From Bacteroidota bacterium (GTDB lineage Bacteria; Bacteroidota; Bacteroidia; Chitinophagales; LD1), in the NCBI GenBank assembly GCA_018267365.1, contig JAFDYQ010000013.1, positions 41,541-105,540 on the forward strand: DNA of 64,000 nt. Reading direction: 5' to 3'. A program made the translations under genes and the position numbers. Of this stretch, positions 35,358-44,883 are shown piece after piece. Each line of letters begins with the position of its first letter. The stretch's first letter is position 1. The notes under the pieces are model-generated. The model searched no databases and was not told where the DNA came from. It saw nothing but the letters and a program-made list of their open reading frames with translations.

Positions 35358-35593
35358 TGGATAAAGAAACAATCGAACTCTTTGATGTAGTCGTTCTTTT
35401 AGAAGACATGAACGGTACACCTTTTAAGAAAGGTGACAGAGCGACTGTAGTGGAAATATACGATGAGCGGAGTGCTTTCGAGCTAGAGTTTTTTGATGAA
35501 GAAGGCAGAACGCTGGGTGTAGAACCCATGGCTTTAAATAAAGATAAACCAGAGCCAGTGAAATTGGTCTCGAAAAATCGATACAATAAATGA
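35357..35593 (+). CDS. DUF4926-like small protein
   Basis: A 78-residue acidic protein (IELFDVVVLLEDM ... FKKGDRATVVEIYD ... AFELEFFDEEGRTLGVEPM), matching the DUF4926 pattern of a small SH3-like beta barrel. It overlaps the GH92 stop by 1 bp and the transporter start by 4 bp, so it is translated as part of that operon, though its codons are more AT-rich. DUF4926 proteins are usually found beside DUF6883/toxin-type genes, making this location unusual. Confidence 0.75.
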   Translation: MDKETIELFDVVVLLEDMNGTPFKKGDRATVVEIYDERSAFELEFFDEEGRTLGVEPMALNKDKPEPVKLVSKNRYNK

Positions 35594-37005
35594 CCCAATC
35601 CAAATCCAACAACTCCGGCTTTGCCACGCTTGTACTCGTATTCTTTTTCTGGGGCTTCGTAGCTGCCAGCAATGATATATTGATACCGGTTTTCAAAGAA
35701 CACCTGAAGCTGGAGCAGTGGCAGAGCCAAATGGTATCGTTTGCATTTTATGTGGCGTATACGGTCGGCTCCATCATCTATCTGCTCATATCGCGCGTGA
35801 TAGGAGAGGACCTGCTGAATCGTATAGGGTACAAAGGAGGTATCGCACTCGGCCTGGGTATCTCAGCGTTGGGTACCTTGTTGTTTTATCCGGCAGCAGA
35901 GACTTCTTCTTTTGCCTTGTTCATCACCGGCCTCTTTGTAGTGGGTCTGGGTTTCTCTCTGCAGCAAACCGCTGCCAATCCGCTCGCGGTCAATCTCGGT
36001 GATCCGGCCAAAGGTTCGCAGCGGCTCAGCCTGGCAGGTGGCGTCAATAATGTAGGTACCACCATAGGCCCTGTGGTGGTCAGCCTCGCTATCTTTGGTA
36101 CAGCCGTGGGCGCTACGCTCAAAGACCTCAGCGCGGTGAAAACGCCTTATCTCATACTCGGTGCGGCATTCCTCGCAGTAGCAGCGCTGATATATTTCTC
36201 AGCCCTGCCCAATCACATCCATAGCCCTGCCAAAAACGCCGGTGCAAAAGCGGGAAAAGAAAAAAGCCTCTTCAGCTATCCGCAGCTGTGGATGGGCATG
36301 ATCGCCATTTTCCTATACGTAGGTGTAGAGGTATCTACCGCGTCCAATCTGCCTGAATTTCTCCGGCAGCACCTGCACATAGCCACAGATCAGGTGTCGC
36401 CCTATGTATCACTCTTCTGGGCCAGCCTCATGATAGGCCGGTGGACGGGTGCCGTGGGCGCTTTCAATGTCAGTGATACTGCCAGGAAGGTGCTCAATAT
36501 CGTGCTGCCCTATGCGGCCTTTGGCGTATTCCTGCTGGTGAATGCTATAGCCGGTCGTGACCTTTCTCCGTTTTACATTTATGCTGCCATCATCCCTGTG
36601 ATCATCATAGGCAATCTGCTGACCAACGGCAAACCTGCCTACCAGCTGCTGCTGTATTCGGCGCTGGGCATCGCTGCGCTCATCATAGGTATGCTGGCAG
36701 ATGGGGCGCTGAGCGCCTATGCGTTTATCAGTGTCGGCCTCTTCTGCTCTACACTCTGGCCGTGCATCTTCACCCTCGCCATCACAGGCCTGGGCCACCG
36801 CACTAATGATGCCTCCAGCTACCTGATCATGATGATCATGGGTGGTGGTTTCGTCAGTGTCTTCCAGGGTTGGCTCTCGGGTCCGGACCTGCTGGGCATC
36901 CAGATGGGGTATGTGGTGGGGGTATTTTGCTTTGCCTACCTGGCCCTGTACGGCTGGCGTATGCGCAGCCTCTCTACGCACCCGGAGGCTATCCCGGTAG
37001 AATAA
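35590..37005 (+). CDS. Sugar MFS transporter (FucP/GluP-type)
   Basis: A 471-residue 12-helix inner-membrane protein of the fucose/glucose/galactose:H+ symporter subfamily. Features include FFFWGFVAASNDILIPVFK in helix 1, LQQTAANPLAVNLG, and GAFNVSD in the central loop region. It likely imports the mannose released by the GH92 enzyme in the same operon. ATGA overlap with the DUF4926 gene. Confidence 0.9.
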   Translation: MTQSKSNNSGFATLVLVFFFWGFVAASNDILIPVFKEHLKLEQWQSQMVSFAFYVAYTVGSIIYLLISRVIGEDLLNRIGYKGGIALGLGISALGTLLFYPAAETSSFALFITGLFVVGLGFSLQQTAANPLAVNLGDPAKGSQRLSLAGGVNNVGTTIGPVVVSLAIFGTAVGATLKDLSAVKTPYLILGAAFLAVAALIYFSALPNHIHSPAKNAGAKAGKEKSLFSYPQLWMGMIAIFLYVGVEVSTASNLPEFLRQHLHIATDQVSPYVSLFWASLMIGRWTGAVGAFNVSDTARKVLNIVLPYAAFGVFLLVNAIAGRDLSPFYIYAAIIPVIIIGNLLTNGKPAYQLLLYSALGIAALIIGMLADGALSAYAFISVGLFCSTLWPCIFTLAITGLGHRTNDASSYLIMMIMGGGFVSVFQGWLSGPDLLGIQMGYVVGVFCFAYLALYGWRMRSLSTHPEAIPVE

Positions 37006-37195
37006 CCTCTCTTTCAATGGATTTTAACAATTATCTTTCTGCGTGTTTAGGGCCGGCTGGGATGATTGTTGCCACACTATTGCATTGTTTATCTATTAGT
37101 TGTCAGAAAATTTACCGATGCGTGCAACGTCTTTGCATCGTACTGCATCCGCGTGTGACACAGGGGATTATGTTTTATTTGTGTGGGAATCAGGT

Positions 37196-37203
37196 TACAT
37201 TTG
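37196..37203 (+). promoter_or_regulatory. -7 box for the SprB-repeat gene
   Basis: TACATTTG matches TAnnTTTG, 41 bp before the ATG at 37245. The best TTTG upstream (37178-37181) is only 14 nt away, shorter than usual. Confidence 0.4.
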
Positions 37204-37244
37204 TAGACCCTGATCTTATGTCCTTTTTAAATCTTGATTATTAA

Positions 37245-40200
37245 ATGAAGAAAATTCTATTGTCCCTGGGCCTGCTGATATTTTCGCTGGCGGTGAGTGC
37301 ACAGCAATATCCATGTCCTTTTATAGACGCCGGTCCGGATCAGACCCTGCCCTGTGGTACTAACTGTACCAACCTGACTGCCACCTGGCTGCCTGCATAC
37401 GCTACTACCTCCTATACGCTCTCACCTATCTCCTACACACCATACAACTATCTGACAGGAGTAGCTCCGCCCAATCCTTTCTATACACAGGATGACTTCT
37501 ACAGCGGCATTATCAATCTGCCTTTTACCTTTTGCTTCTTTGGCAATGCATACAATCAGTGCGTGATAGGCAATAACGGGATGATCTCATTCAATACCGC
37601 CTATGCAGGGCAGTATAACCCGTGGAATCTGCAGCCGGGCAATGCCGGCAACAATCCTCTACCCAGCCCTCAAAACCAGCTCAACTCGATCATGGGCCCC
37701 TATATGGATATCTATCCGGGCCTGCTCTCTATAGCAGATTCTAACTATATCAACTATGCTACCTTTGGTACGGCGCCATGCCGCAAGTTTGTAGTGTCAT
37801 ACTACCAGGTGCCATACTTTGGCTGTACCAGCACCCTGCTCACCAGCCAGATAGTACTCTACGAGACTACAAACGTGATAGAAGTATACATAGGCAATAA
37901 GCAGCAGTGTACTACGTGGAATGGCAGCCTGGCCATAGAAGGGATACAAAACGCCACGGGCACTGTGGCCTATCCTGTGCCTGGCCGAAACGTGACACAA
38001 TGGACAGCGCAAAATGACGGCTACCGCTGGAGCCCCTCCGGCAACTCTATCGTGACGGTAGACTGGTTTCAGGGTAGCACACCGCTCGGCTCAGGCGCTA
38101 CCGTGAGTGTCTGCCCGCCCAATAACCACACCACTACCTATACCGCTGTGGCTACATATAATGGCTGCGGCAATCCTGTACAGATCAGTGACAATGTCAC
38201 TGTACACGTGCTGCAGTCAGCAGGTGCTGCACAGTTTGTGAGCTGTCCGTCTCCTACCACATCTATCACTACCAATGCTACCGGCACCGGCACCTGGACA
38301 CCCATACCCGGCAACCCGGCGGTCACGACTATCGTGCCGCCTACCTCGCCTACGGCTACCATTACAGGATTTTCGCAGCCGGGTGATTATCTTTTTGAGT
38401 GGTCGTCCGGGGTCTGCTCTGATACGCTCACAGTCCATGTGACGCAGCGGCCTGATGCCGGCCCTGATCAGACCAGGTGTCGCTATGATACCGCGCAGAT
38501 GAATGCCTATGGTACAGGGACCTGGTCTGCACTACCTAATAATCCCCACGCTACGCATATAGACTCACCGACCGTCAATCATAGTTTGATCACAGGCTTT
38601 GATACCGGTGGTGCGTACAATTTTGTCTGGACTACAGGACCGGGATGTAGTGATACTGTCACGGTCAATATCCCATTCTTTGACCTGGCTACATCTACGT
38701 CCAGCGCTACGGTCTGCCAGTATTCCAATACTACTGTCTCCGTCACACCGTCTACATCCAATCTGGGCCCATTCACCTATCAGTGGCTGCAGCCCAATCT
38801 GGTGCAGAGCCCTACCTCCTCTACCACGCTGATCAACGCGCTGGCCGGTAGTACGTGGTTCCGCGTGCAGGTCACCTCTGCTGATGGTTGCAAACTGACG
38901 GACAGTGTACTGGTCAATACGTCACCAAATATCGGTACCAATATCCGTGCTACGGCCATGCCTAATGTGGTATGTCCCGGAGATCCGGTCACGCTCAAGG
39001 CATATGCCAGCCCTAACTCCTGCGGTGCAGCGGTCACTCCATGTACAGCGCCTGGTACTACGGTGATAGTCGGTACCGGTACATCCAATCAGGGTGGAGC
39101 GGGATTCGTTTATCCATCGCCATATGGAGCATACTATACCTCTGCCCACCACCAGTTTCTGATACATGCCAATGAGATCATAGGCCAGGTGCCATCCGGC
39201 GGCCAGATCAAATCACTGAGCCTCCAGATCAATTCGATCAGCTCTGTGGTACCGCTTACAGATTTTACTATCAAGCTGGCATGTGTAGGCAATGACTCTA
39301 TAGACCAGACCTTTCTGGCACGGGGCTCAGCTACCACGGTCTTTACAGCCTCCAGCTATACGCCTGTAGTAGGGTGGAATAACCACACCTTCCAGACGCC
39401 ATATGACTGGGACGGCGTGTCAAACCTGGTGGTAGATATCTGCTTTACCAATCCTGCGGGTAGTACGGGCAATAACCCTAAGATGAAGTATACCACGACG
39501 CCATTTAAATCAGTGTGGTGCAGCTACGCCAGTACTACGGCGGGGCAGTGCGGTGTGCTGGGTGTACAGCAGAATACGCCTACCACATATGCCAGCCTTT
39601 TCCAAAGGCCCAATATGAAACTGAACATGTGTATCACTGACCTCAATACGGCGAACCTAATGTGGAGCCCGGGACCTCCCGATCCTAATGCGCCTACTCC
39701 GCTCAATACGGATTCTGTCATAGCACATCCGCAGTCTGCGGTGACCTATCAGGTAGCGCTCACCTCGCCTAACGGCTGTATCAACTATGCCTATGCGCCT
39801 GTGAGTGTAGATACCTCGGCTAAACTGACCTTGAATCCCGACACCTTTGTGTGCAGCATACAGCCTATTCAGCTCAATGCCGCTCTCACGGGAGACTCGG
39901 CCAGACCGGCACAGGCTACCTATACCTGGACTGCTAGTCAGGGCACTGCGCCACCGAGCGGTACAGGGTCCGGCTTTGCCACGGCTATGGTATCACCTAC
40001 CCAGACCACTACCTATGTAGTAAGTGTGACGGGTGGCAGCAGATGTACGCTGGTAGACTCTATGACGGTGACGGTAGGCAATGGCCTGCCTGTACCGAAG
40101 CTGGTCGACTCGATCACTTGTGCAGGTCAGAATGATGGACGTATATACATTCGCATGAATGCGGGTGTGCCTCCATACACCTATGTCTGGTCATCCACCG

Positions 40201-43142
40201 TAGCCGGCAATGTAGATAGCGCCATCAATCTGGGTCCTGGCACTTATACCGTATCAGTCACCGATGCGCAGGGATGCTCGGGCAGAGATACGACCACACT
40301 CGTACCTCCGGCACCGCTGACGCTCCGTCTCGACTCTGTGAATATACCGTGCTACGGTGGCAGCACAGGCTCAGTCACAGCCACAGTAGGTGGTGGCAGG
40401 CCGGGCTATACCTATGTTTGGAGTACGTCCGGATTTGGGCCATCCCTGACCAATCAGCCTGCGGGCACCTACACCGTGCAGGTATTTGATAATAGTGGCT
40501 GTAGTGTGACGGGTACTACGCACATCACACAGCCTGCACAGCTGGTATCCGGTGCTACTACCACCAGCCTGACAGGTGCGGGCCTGCATGACGGTACGAT
40601 CACTGTGACTACCACCGGTGGTACGCCGGGCTATACCTACAGCAGTGTGCCTGCCTTGAGTGGCCTGCCTAATGCCAGCAACCTCGATACAGGTACCTAC
40701 ATCATCACCGTCTGTGATGTCAATAACTGCTGTGTACAAGACACGGCACATGTCTCCGGTCCGCCACCTATCAATGTGATAGCTACGATCACAAATAATG
40801 ATTGCTATGGTCAGTGCAACGGTCAGATATCAGTGACCGCCAGCGGTGGCGTAGCGCCGTACACCTACAGCTGGAATACGACACCACCTACCTCCGGTCA
40901 GTCTATCAGTGGCCTCTGCGCCGGCAGCTACACAGTAGTAGTCACCGACTCCAATGGTATCAGTGTTTCTAATACCTACCCTGTCACGGCGCCTCCTGCC
41001 CTGGGAGATCATATCGACTCTACGCTGATCACCTGCTATGGTGCTGCAGATGGGGCTCTGAGCGATAGCGCCTATGGAGGTATGCCGCCATACACTATCA
41101 CATGGACACCGGGCGGACCTAACCCACTCTCTGGCCTCAATCCGGGTACCTATGCAGTACAGATCATTGATGCTAATGGCTGTATACTGAATGATCAGGC
41201 ATCTCTGGGTCAGCCACCACAGCTGGTAGCCGTGCTGGACTCTGTGCACCCTACTATGTGCTACGGCTCGGCAGATGGTACAGCATGGATCACCGTATCA
41301 GGTGGCACTCCACCATATGATATCACCTGGTCCGGCAGCAATGCTACGACCACGGTAGCCAGCGACCTGGATGCAGGTACACATACTGCTACGATCACAG
41401 ATGCTCATGGCTGCTCCACTATGGTCACAGCTATCATCACCCAGCCACAGCAGATAGTGTCGAGTATCAGTACTACTGCGGCACACTGCGAGAGCAGCAA
41501 TGATGGCTCAGCTACAGTGATGGTCAATGGCGGCACCGCACCATATAGCTACAACTGGGATAATTCTTTTGGGAGTACTACGCAGAATAACCTATCGTCT
41601 GGTAGCCACATGCTGATCGTCACTGATTTCAATAACTGTACGGTAGCCAGCACATTCACTGTAGACACGCAGTATGTACTCCATCTGGCCATGACGAGCA
41701 CACCGGTCAGTTGCTTTGATGGAAATGACGGTACTGCTACAGTGACCGCTCTGAATGGCGCTCCTGTAGCCAGCTATGATTGGGCATCAGGCTCTGTAGT
41801 CAATCCTGCCACTGATCTGTATGCGGGCTATGAATCCGTGACAGTCACAGACGGCTATGGCTGCACGGCAGTAGACAGTGTATTGATCACAGAGCCACCG
41901 CAGCTGGTCGCTGTGCCATACTTTACCAATCCGCTTTGCAAGGGGGACCATAATGGGAAAATATGGCTGACTGCCAGCGGCGGGCAAGGTCTATACTACT
42001 ATACTTACAATGGATTGACCTATCAGATGACTGATACCATCACGGGGCTGGGAGTAGACAATAATCCTTACTTCCTGATTGTTTATGATAGCAAGGGCTG
42101 CTCTCAAAACGTGCGGGTTGATCTCACAGATCCGCCTGCCCTGGCAGTCGATACAGTGGTCACGCAGATCACCTGTGCCAATGCACTGGACGGAGCGATC
42201 ACGGCCAATGGAATAGGAGGCACACCGGGCTATACTTACAGCTGGTCTCCCGTATCCTCTACCAGCAATACAGTCTCCGGCCTGGCTCCCGGCATCTACT
42301 CAGTGAGTGTGACCGATGCCAATGGCTGTACTGTAGCTACGACTGTGACGCTGGTAGCACCGCCGCCTATATCCGTGACTGATCTGCATGCAGATAGTGT
42401 CAGCTGCGTAGGTGCCGCTGATGGCCTCGCGCAGATCACAGTCACAGGCGGCACACCGGGGTTGAGTCCTGCATACACTTACGCTATCAATGGTGGCACA
42501 CCGCAGGAGAGTGGCAGCTTCTATGATCTGGCGGCGGGAGTATACCAGCTGGTAGCTACGGATGGCCAGGGCTGTCATCTGGATACATCAGTGACGGTAG
42601 AGACACCGCTACCGGTGAATGTAGCCATAAATCCTATGGACACTACACTGGATCTGGGGGGCAGCATCACGCTGAATCTGATAGTAGATAATCCCGGCGG
42701 ACAGACCATCACAGCATATGCCTGGTCACCATCATCAGGCCTGACCTGCATAGACTGTCCTGCACCTGTAGCCACGCCATACCAGCGTCAGGACTATACT
42801 GTAGTGGTGACCTATGGCAAGAACTGCATAGCTACTGCCACAGCTACCGTACGCGTAGATCACGGCCCCGATACCTACATCCCCAACGCCTTTACACCAA
42901 ACGGGGATGGCAATAATGATGAGTTCACCGTATATGGCTCCGGCCTCAAGACCGTGACGATGCGTATATTTAATCGCTGGGGTGAGAAGGTCTTTGACTC
43001 AGGAGATAATCAATGGGCCTCCTGGAATGGCACCTACAAGGGGGTGCTGCAACCTCCGGCAGTATACACCTATGTAGTAGAGCTCACCTATCTGGATGGC
43101 CAGAAGAAAATAAAGGACGGCAGTCTGACGCTCATCAGATAG
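37245..43142 (+). CDS. Giant SprB-repeat surface adhesin with gliding-motility C-terminal domain
   Basis: A 1,965-residue secreted protein. A signal peptide (ends AVSAQ) is followed by a nidogen-like N-terminal part (~30-260) and Ig/PKD-like modules (~280-960). About ten SprB repeats follow between ~960 and ~1,800, each opening with a cysteine and NDG/ADG/TG turn (CAGQNDG, CYGGSTG, CYGAADG, CFDGNDG, CANALDG) and containing PPYTYxWS and LxxGxYxVxVTD. The last ~85 residues form a CHU_C domain (IPNAFTPNGDGNNDEF), the type B sorting signal of type IX secretion. It is likely a cell-surface adhesin involved in gliding or attachment. Confidence 0.93.
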   Translation: MKKILLSLGLLIFSLAVSAQQYPCPFIDAGPDQTLPCGTNCTNLTATWLPAYATTSYTLSPISYTPYNYLTGVAPPNPFYTQDDFYSGIINLPFTFCFFGNAYNQCVIGNNGMISFNTAYAGQYNPWNLQPGNAGNNPLPSPQNQLNSIMGPYMDIYPGLLSIADSNYINYATFGTAPCRKFVVSYYQVPYFGCTSTLLTSQIVLYETTNVIEVYIGNKQQCTTWNGSLAIEGIQNATGTVAYPVPGRNVTQWTAQNDGYRWSPSGNSIVTVDWFQGSTPLGSGATVSVCPPNNHTTTYTAVATYNGCGNPVQISDNVTVHVLQSAGAAQFVSCPSPTTSITTNATGTGTWTPIPGNPAVTTIVPPTSPTATITGFSQPGDYLFEWSSGVCSDTLTVHVTQRPDAGPDQTRCRYDTAQMNAYGTGTWSALPNNPHATHIDSPTVNHSLITGFDTGGAYNFVWTTGPGCSDTVTVNIPFFDLATSTSSATVCQYSNTTVSVTPSTSNLGPFTYQWLQPNLVQSPTSSTTLINALAGSTWFRVQVTSADGCKLTDSVLVNTSPNIGTNIRATAMPNVVCPGDPVTLKAYASPNSCGAAVTPCTAPGTTVIVGTGTSNQGGAGFVYPSPYGAYYTSAHHQFLIHANEIIGQVPSGGQIKSLSLQINSISSVVPLTDFTIKLACVGNDSIDQTFLARGSATTVFTASSYTPVVGWNNHTFQTPYDWDGVSNLVVDICFTNPAGSTGNNPKMKYTTTPFKSVWCSYASTTAGQCGVLGVQQNTPTTYASLFQRPNMKLNMCITDLNTANLMWSPGPPDPNAPTPLNTDSVIAHPQSAVTYQVALTSPNGCINYAYAPVSVDTSAKLTLNPDTFVCSIQPIQLNAALTGDSARPAQATYTWTASQGTAPPSGTGSGFATAMVSPTQTTTYVVSVTGGSRCTLVDSMTVTVGNGLPVPKLVDSITCAGQNDGRIYIRMNAGVPPYTYVWSSTVAGNVDSAINLGPGTYTVSVTDAQGCSGRDTTTLVPPAPLTLRLDSVNIPCYGGSTGSVTATVGGGRPGYTYVWSTSGFGPSLTNQPAGTYTVQVFDNSGCSVTGTTHITQPAQLVSGATTTSLTGAGLHDGTITVTTTGGTPGYTYSSVPALSGLPNASNLDTGTYIITVCDVNNCCVQDTAHVSGPPPINVIATITNNDCYGQCNGQISVTASGGVAPYTYSWNTTPPTSGQSISGLCAGSYTVVVTDSNGISVSNTYPVTAPPALGDHIDSTLITCYGAADGALSDSAYGGMPPYTITWTPGGPNPLSGLNPGTYAVQIIDANGCILNDQASLGQPPQLVAVLDSVHPTMCYGSADGTAWITVSGGTPPYDITWSGSNATTTVASDLDAGTHTATITDAHGCSTMVTAIITQPQQIVSSISTTAAHCESSNDGSATVMVNGGTAPYSYNWDNSFGSTTQNNLSSGSHMLIVTDFNNCTVASTFTVDTQYVLHLAMTSTPVSCFDGNDGTATVTALNGAPVASYDWASGSVVNPATDLYAGYESVTVTDGYGCTAVDSVLITEPPQLVAVPYFTNPLCKGDHNGKIWLTASGGQGLYYYTYNGLTYQMTDTITGLGVDNNPYFLIVYDSKGCSQNVRVDLTDPPALAVDTVVTQITCANALDGAITANGIGGTPGYTYSWSPVSSTSNTVSGLAPGIYSVSVTDANGCTVATTVTLVAPPPISVTDLHADSVSCVGAADGLAQITVTGGTPGLSPAYTYAINGGTPQESGSFYDLAAGVYQLVATDGQGCHLDTSVTVETPLPVNVAINPMDTTLDLGGSITLNLIVDNPGGQTITAYAWSPSSGLTCIDCPAPVATPYQRQDYTVVVTYGKNCIATATATVRVDHGPDTYIPNAFTPNGDGNNDEFTVYGSGLKTVTMRIFNRWGEKVFDSGDNQWASWNGTYKGVLQPPAVYTYVVELTYLDGQKKIKDGSLTLIR

Positions 43143-43165
43143 CCGGAAAACCAATTGCACTCAAC

Positions 43166-43197
43166 CAGCGGCCTGAATTTATCAGGCCGCTGTTATT
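43166..43197 (+). terminator. Intrinsic terminator after the SprB-repeat gene
   Basis: Perfect 11-bp arms CAGCGGCCTGA and TCAGGCCGCTG with a 5-nt loop, followed by TTATTTT. The right arm contains the stop codon of the convergent gene at 43182. No T-run on the minus side. Confidence 0.8.
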
Positions 43198-44642
43198 TTG
43201 AGACGGTTCATGAGCCATCGGAGCGGTAGCTCCCTTGTGGCTATTTGATTCCAGTAGGCATATCGTTCCTTTATTGTTTTGCAAAGCTGCGCCAAATTTT
43301 TGCGCTCCTCCGTTTTGTGAGGAGAAAGAGCTTTTAGGTATTTGTCATACAGCGAGGTGATGCTCTGGAGGATCGCATGATCTATGCCAGCCGTGCGTTT
43401 AATTTGTCTTTTCAGATTGCCGGATTCGGTACGGGCCAGATCATACTCACCCCTTATTATAAATGAAATAAGATATACAAAACGGTGATGGATCTGATGC
43501 TGGGCCGAGAGATCCGACACTTCTGGCAGATTTTTTACGGCTTTTTCTTCCTCTCCCATCATCAGCCATAGATAGCAGGCTATAATGCCTATAGCGCGTA
43601 CAGAGCGGCTTGCGGATATTTCTTTTTGATAAAGCCTGTATGCTTCCAGCCCTTTTTCATAGCGCGCGAGGTTGATCTGATTGGCTATATAGCTCTGCAG
43701 GGCTGCGATAGGTACGGGCTCTTGCTCCTTTTTGCATAGCAGCAGCAGGCGCTCCAGTGTTTCATTGCCACGCTCATAGTTGCCTGCTATGATCAGCTCA
43801 GTAGATAGGTTGGTCAGGTTGGCGGTGGCATCTGTCAGGCCCAGTATAGCGCGATGCTCCGGTACATCGCCTATCTGGAGCATCTCCTCCAGCACGGCTA
43901 TTTTGTCTATGCCTGATGTCTGATAGACATGTTTTTTGAGTACCAGGTACCGGGCAAACCAATCTCCGGGCAGCTCTGTCAGATCAAGCGAAGCCAGTCC
44001 TTCTGACCGGGTGGGAGGTTCGATACCCTTCATGCGTGTCAGTATCATGTCCAGAAAGGCTGTTCGCGCTTCTATTTCGCGCACCTTGTAGAGTGTACGG
44101 CGTTTCAGTTCGGCCATCCACTCATTCATTATTATTAGCTGCCTTTCAGTGTTCTCCGGCACACGTGCGTCGTGATGGATCATCCAGAGCGTTTTGAGGG
44201 CAAACATATTATTGCCGCAGTCAGGTACATTGGTCGGCGAGCGTGTGATCTCAGATCTGGCATCCTTGATAAAACTATCTATATCCGACTCAAACAGATT
44301 TTTCTGACCACGATCGTAGTAGGCTTTGCTCAGCCAATAGTGGAAGGTCGTAGGCTCATTGCCCAGAGCCTGTTTGAATGCTTGAGTAGCAAGGTATTCG
44401 TATAGTACCTCATTGACCTGCCGCATTCTGTTTCGCAGCATATAGTCTTTCTCTTTTCTGTATGGTTCGTCCATTACCCGCGCATAGAGTTCTGGGTGGC
44501 TGGGCTTGTCGCTTTTGATTGCATACTTTTTCAGCTCTTTGAATAAGCGAAGCAACCCCTCCCGTTTACTCCCGGATAGCAGGCCTTCTACCTCTTTGAT
44601 CTCGGCATCAGAAAGCGCCTTGATGAGTTCTAGCGTACGCAT
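43182..44642 (-). CDS. Helix-rich cytosolic protein, unknown family (TPR-like)
   Basis: About 486 residues, almost entirely alpha-helical and charged, with repeated helix pairs such as HYWLSKAYYDRGQKNLFE and GLEAYRLYQKEISA that recall degenerate TPR units. No signal peptide or catalytic motif. ATG 44642 (MRTLELIKAL) is preferred over 44666. It lies between two surface-protein genes; no functional assignment is possible. Confidence 0.65.
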   Translation of the reverse strand: MRTLELIKALSDAEIKEVEGLLSGSKREGLLRLFKELKKYAIKSDKPSHPELYARVMDEPYRKEKDYMLRNRMRQVNEVLYEYLATQAFKQALGNEPTTFHYWLSKAYYDRGQKNLFESDIDSFIKDARSEITRSPTNVPDCGNNMFALKTLWMIHHDARVPENTERQLIIMNEWMAELKRRTLYKVREIEARTAFLDMILTRMKGIEPPTRSEGLASLDLTELPGDWFARYLVLKKHVYQTSGIDKIAVLEEMLQIGDVPEHRAILGLTDATANLTNLSTELIIAGNYERGNETLERLLLLCKKEQEPVPIAALQSYIANQINLARYEKGLEAYRLYQKEISASRSVRAIGIIACYLWLMMGEEEKAVKNLPEVSDLSAQHQIHHRFVYLISFIIRGEYDLARTESGNLKRQIKRTAGIDHAILQSITSLYDKYLKALSPHKTEERKNLAQLCKTIKERYAYWNQIATRELPLRWLMNRLKITAA

Positions 44643-44883
44643 GAGGCAAATGTAGCCTTTTGACACTCATAATATGCGTATCTGCACTGATGTTATCTTA
44701 CACAAATCACTGTGCTGGGTTTTGTGTAAGTTGTTTTAAATTATGTAGTTGTGATAAATAATTTACCGAAAAGGATCCCTACTCATATACACAGAAGGCG
44801 TGAAAATGTAGGCGTATGTCAAAAGGATTTTCAAGTCATTTAGCGTCCCAAAGTCAATCCTTTATAATCTCAAAACCGGTCAA

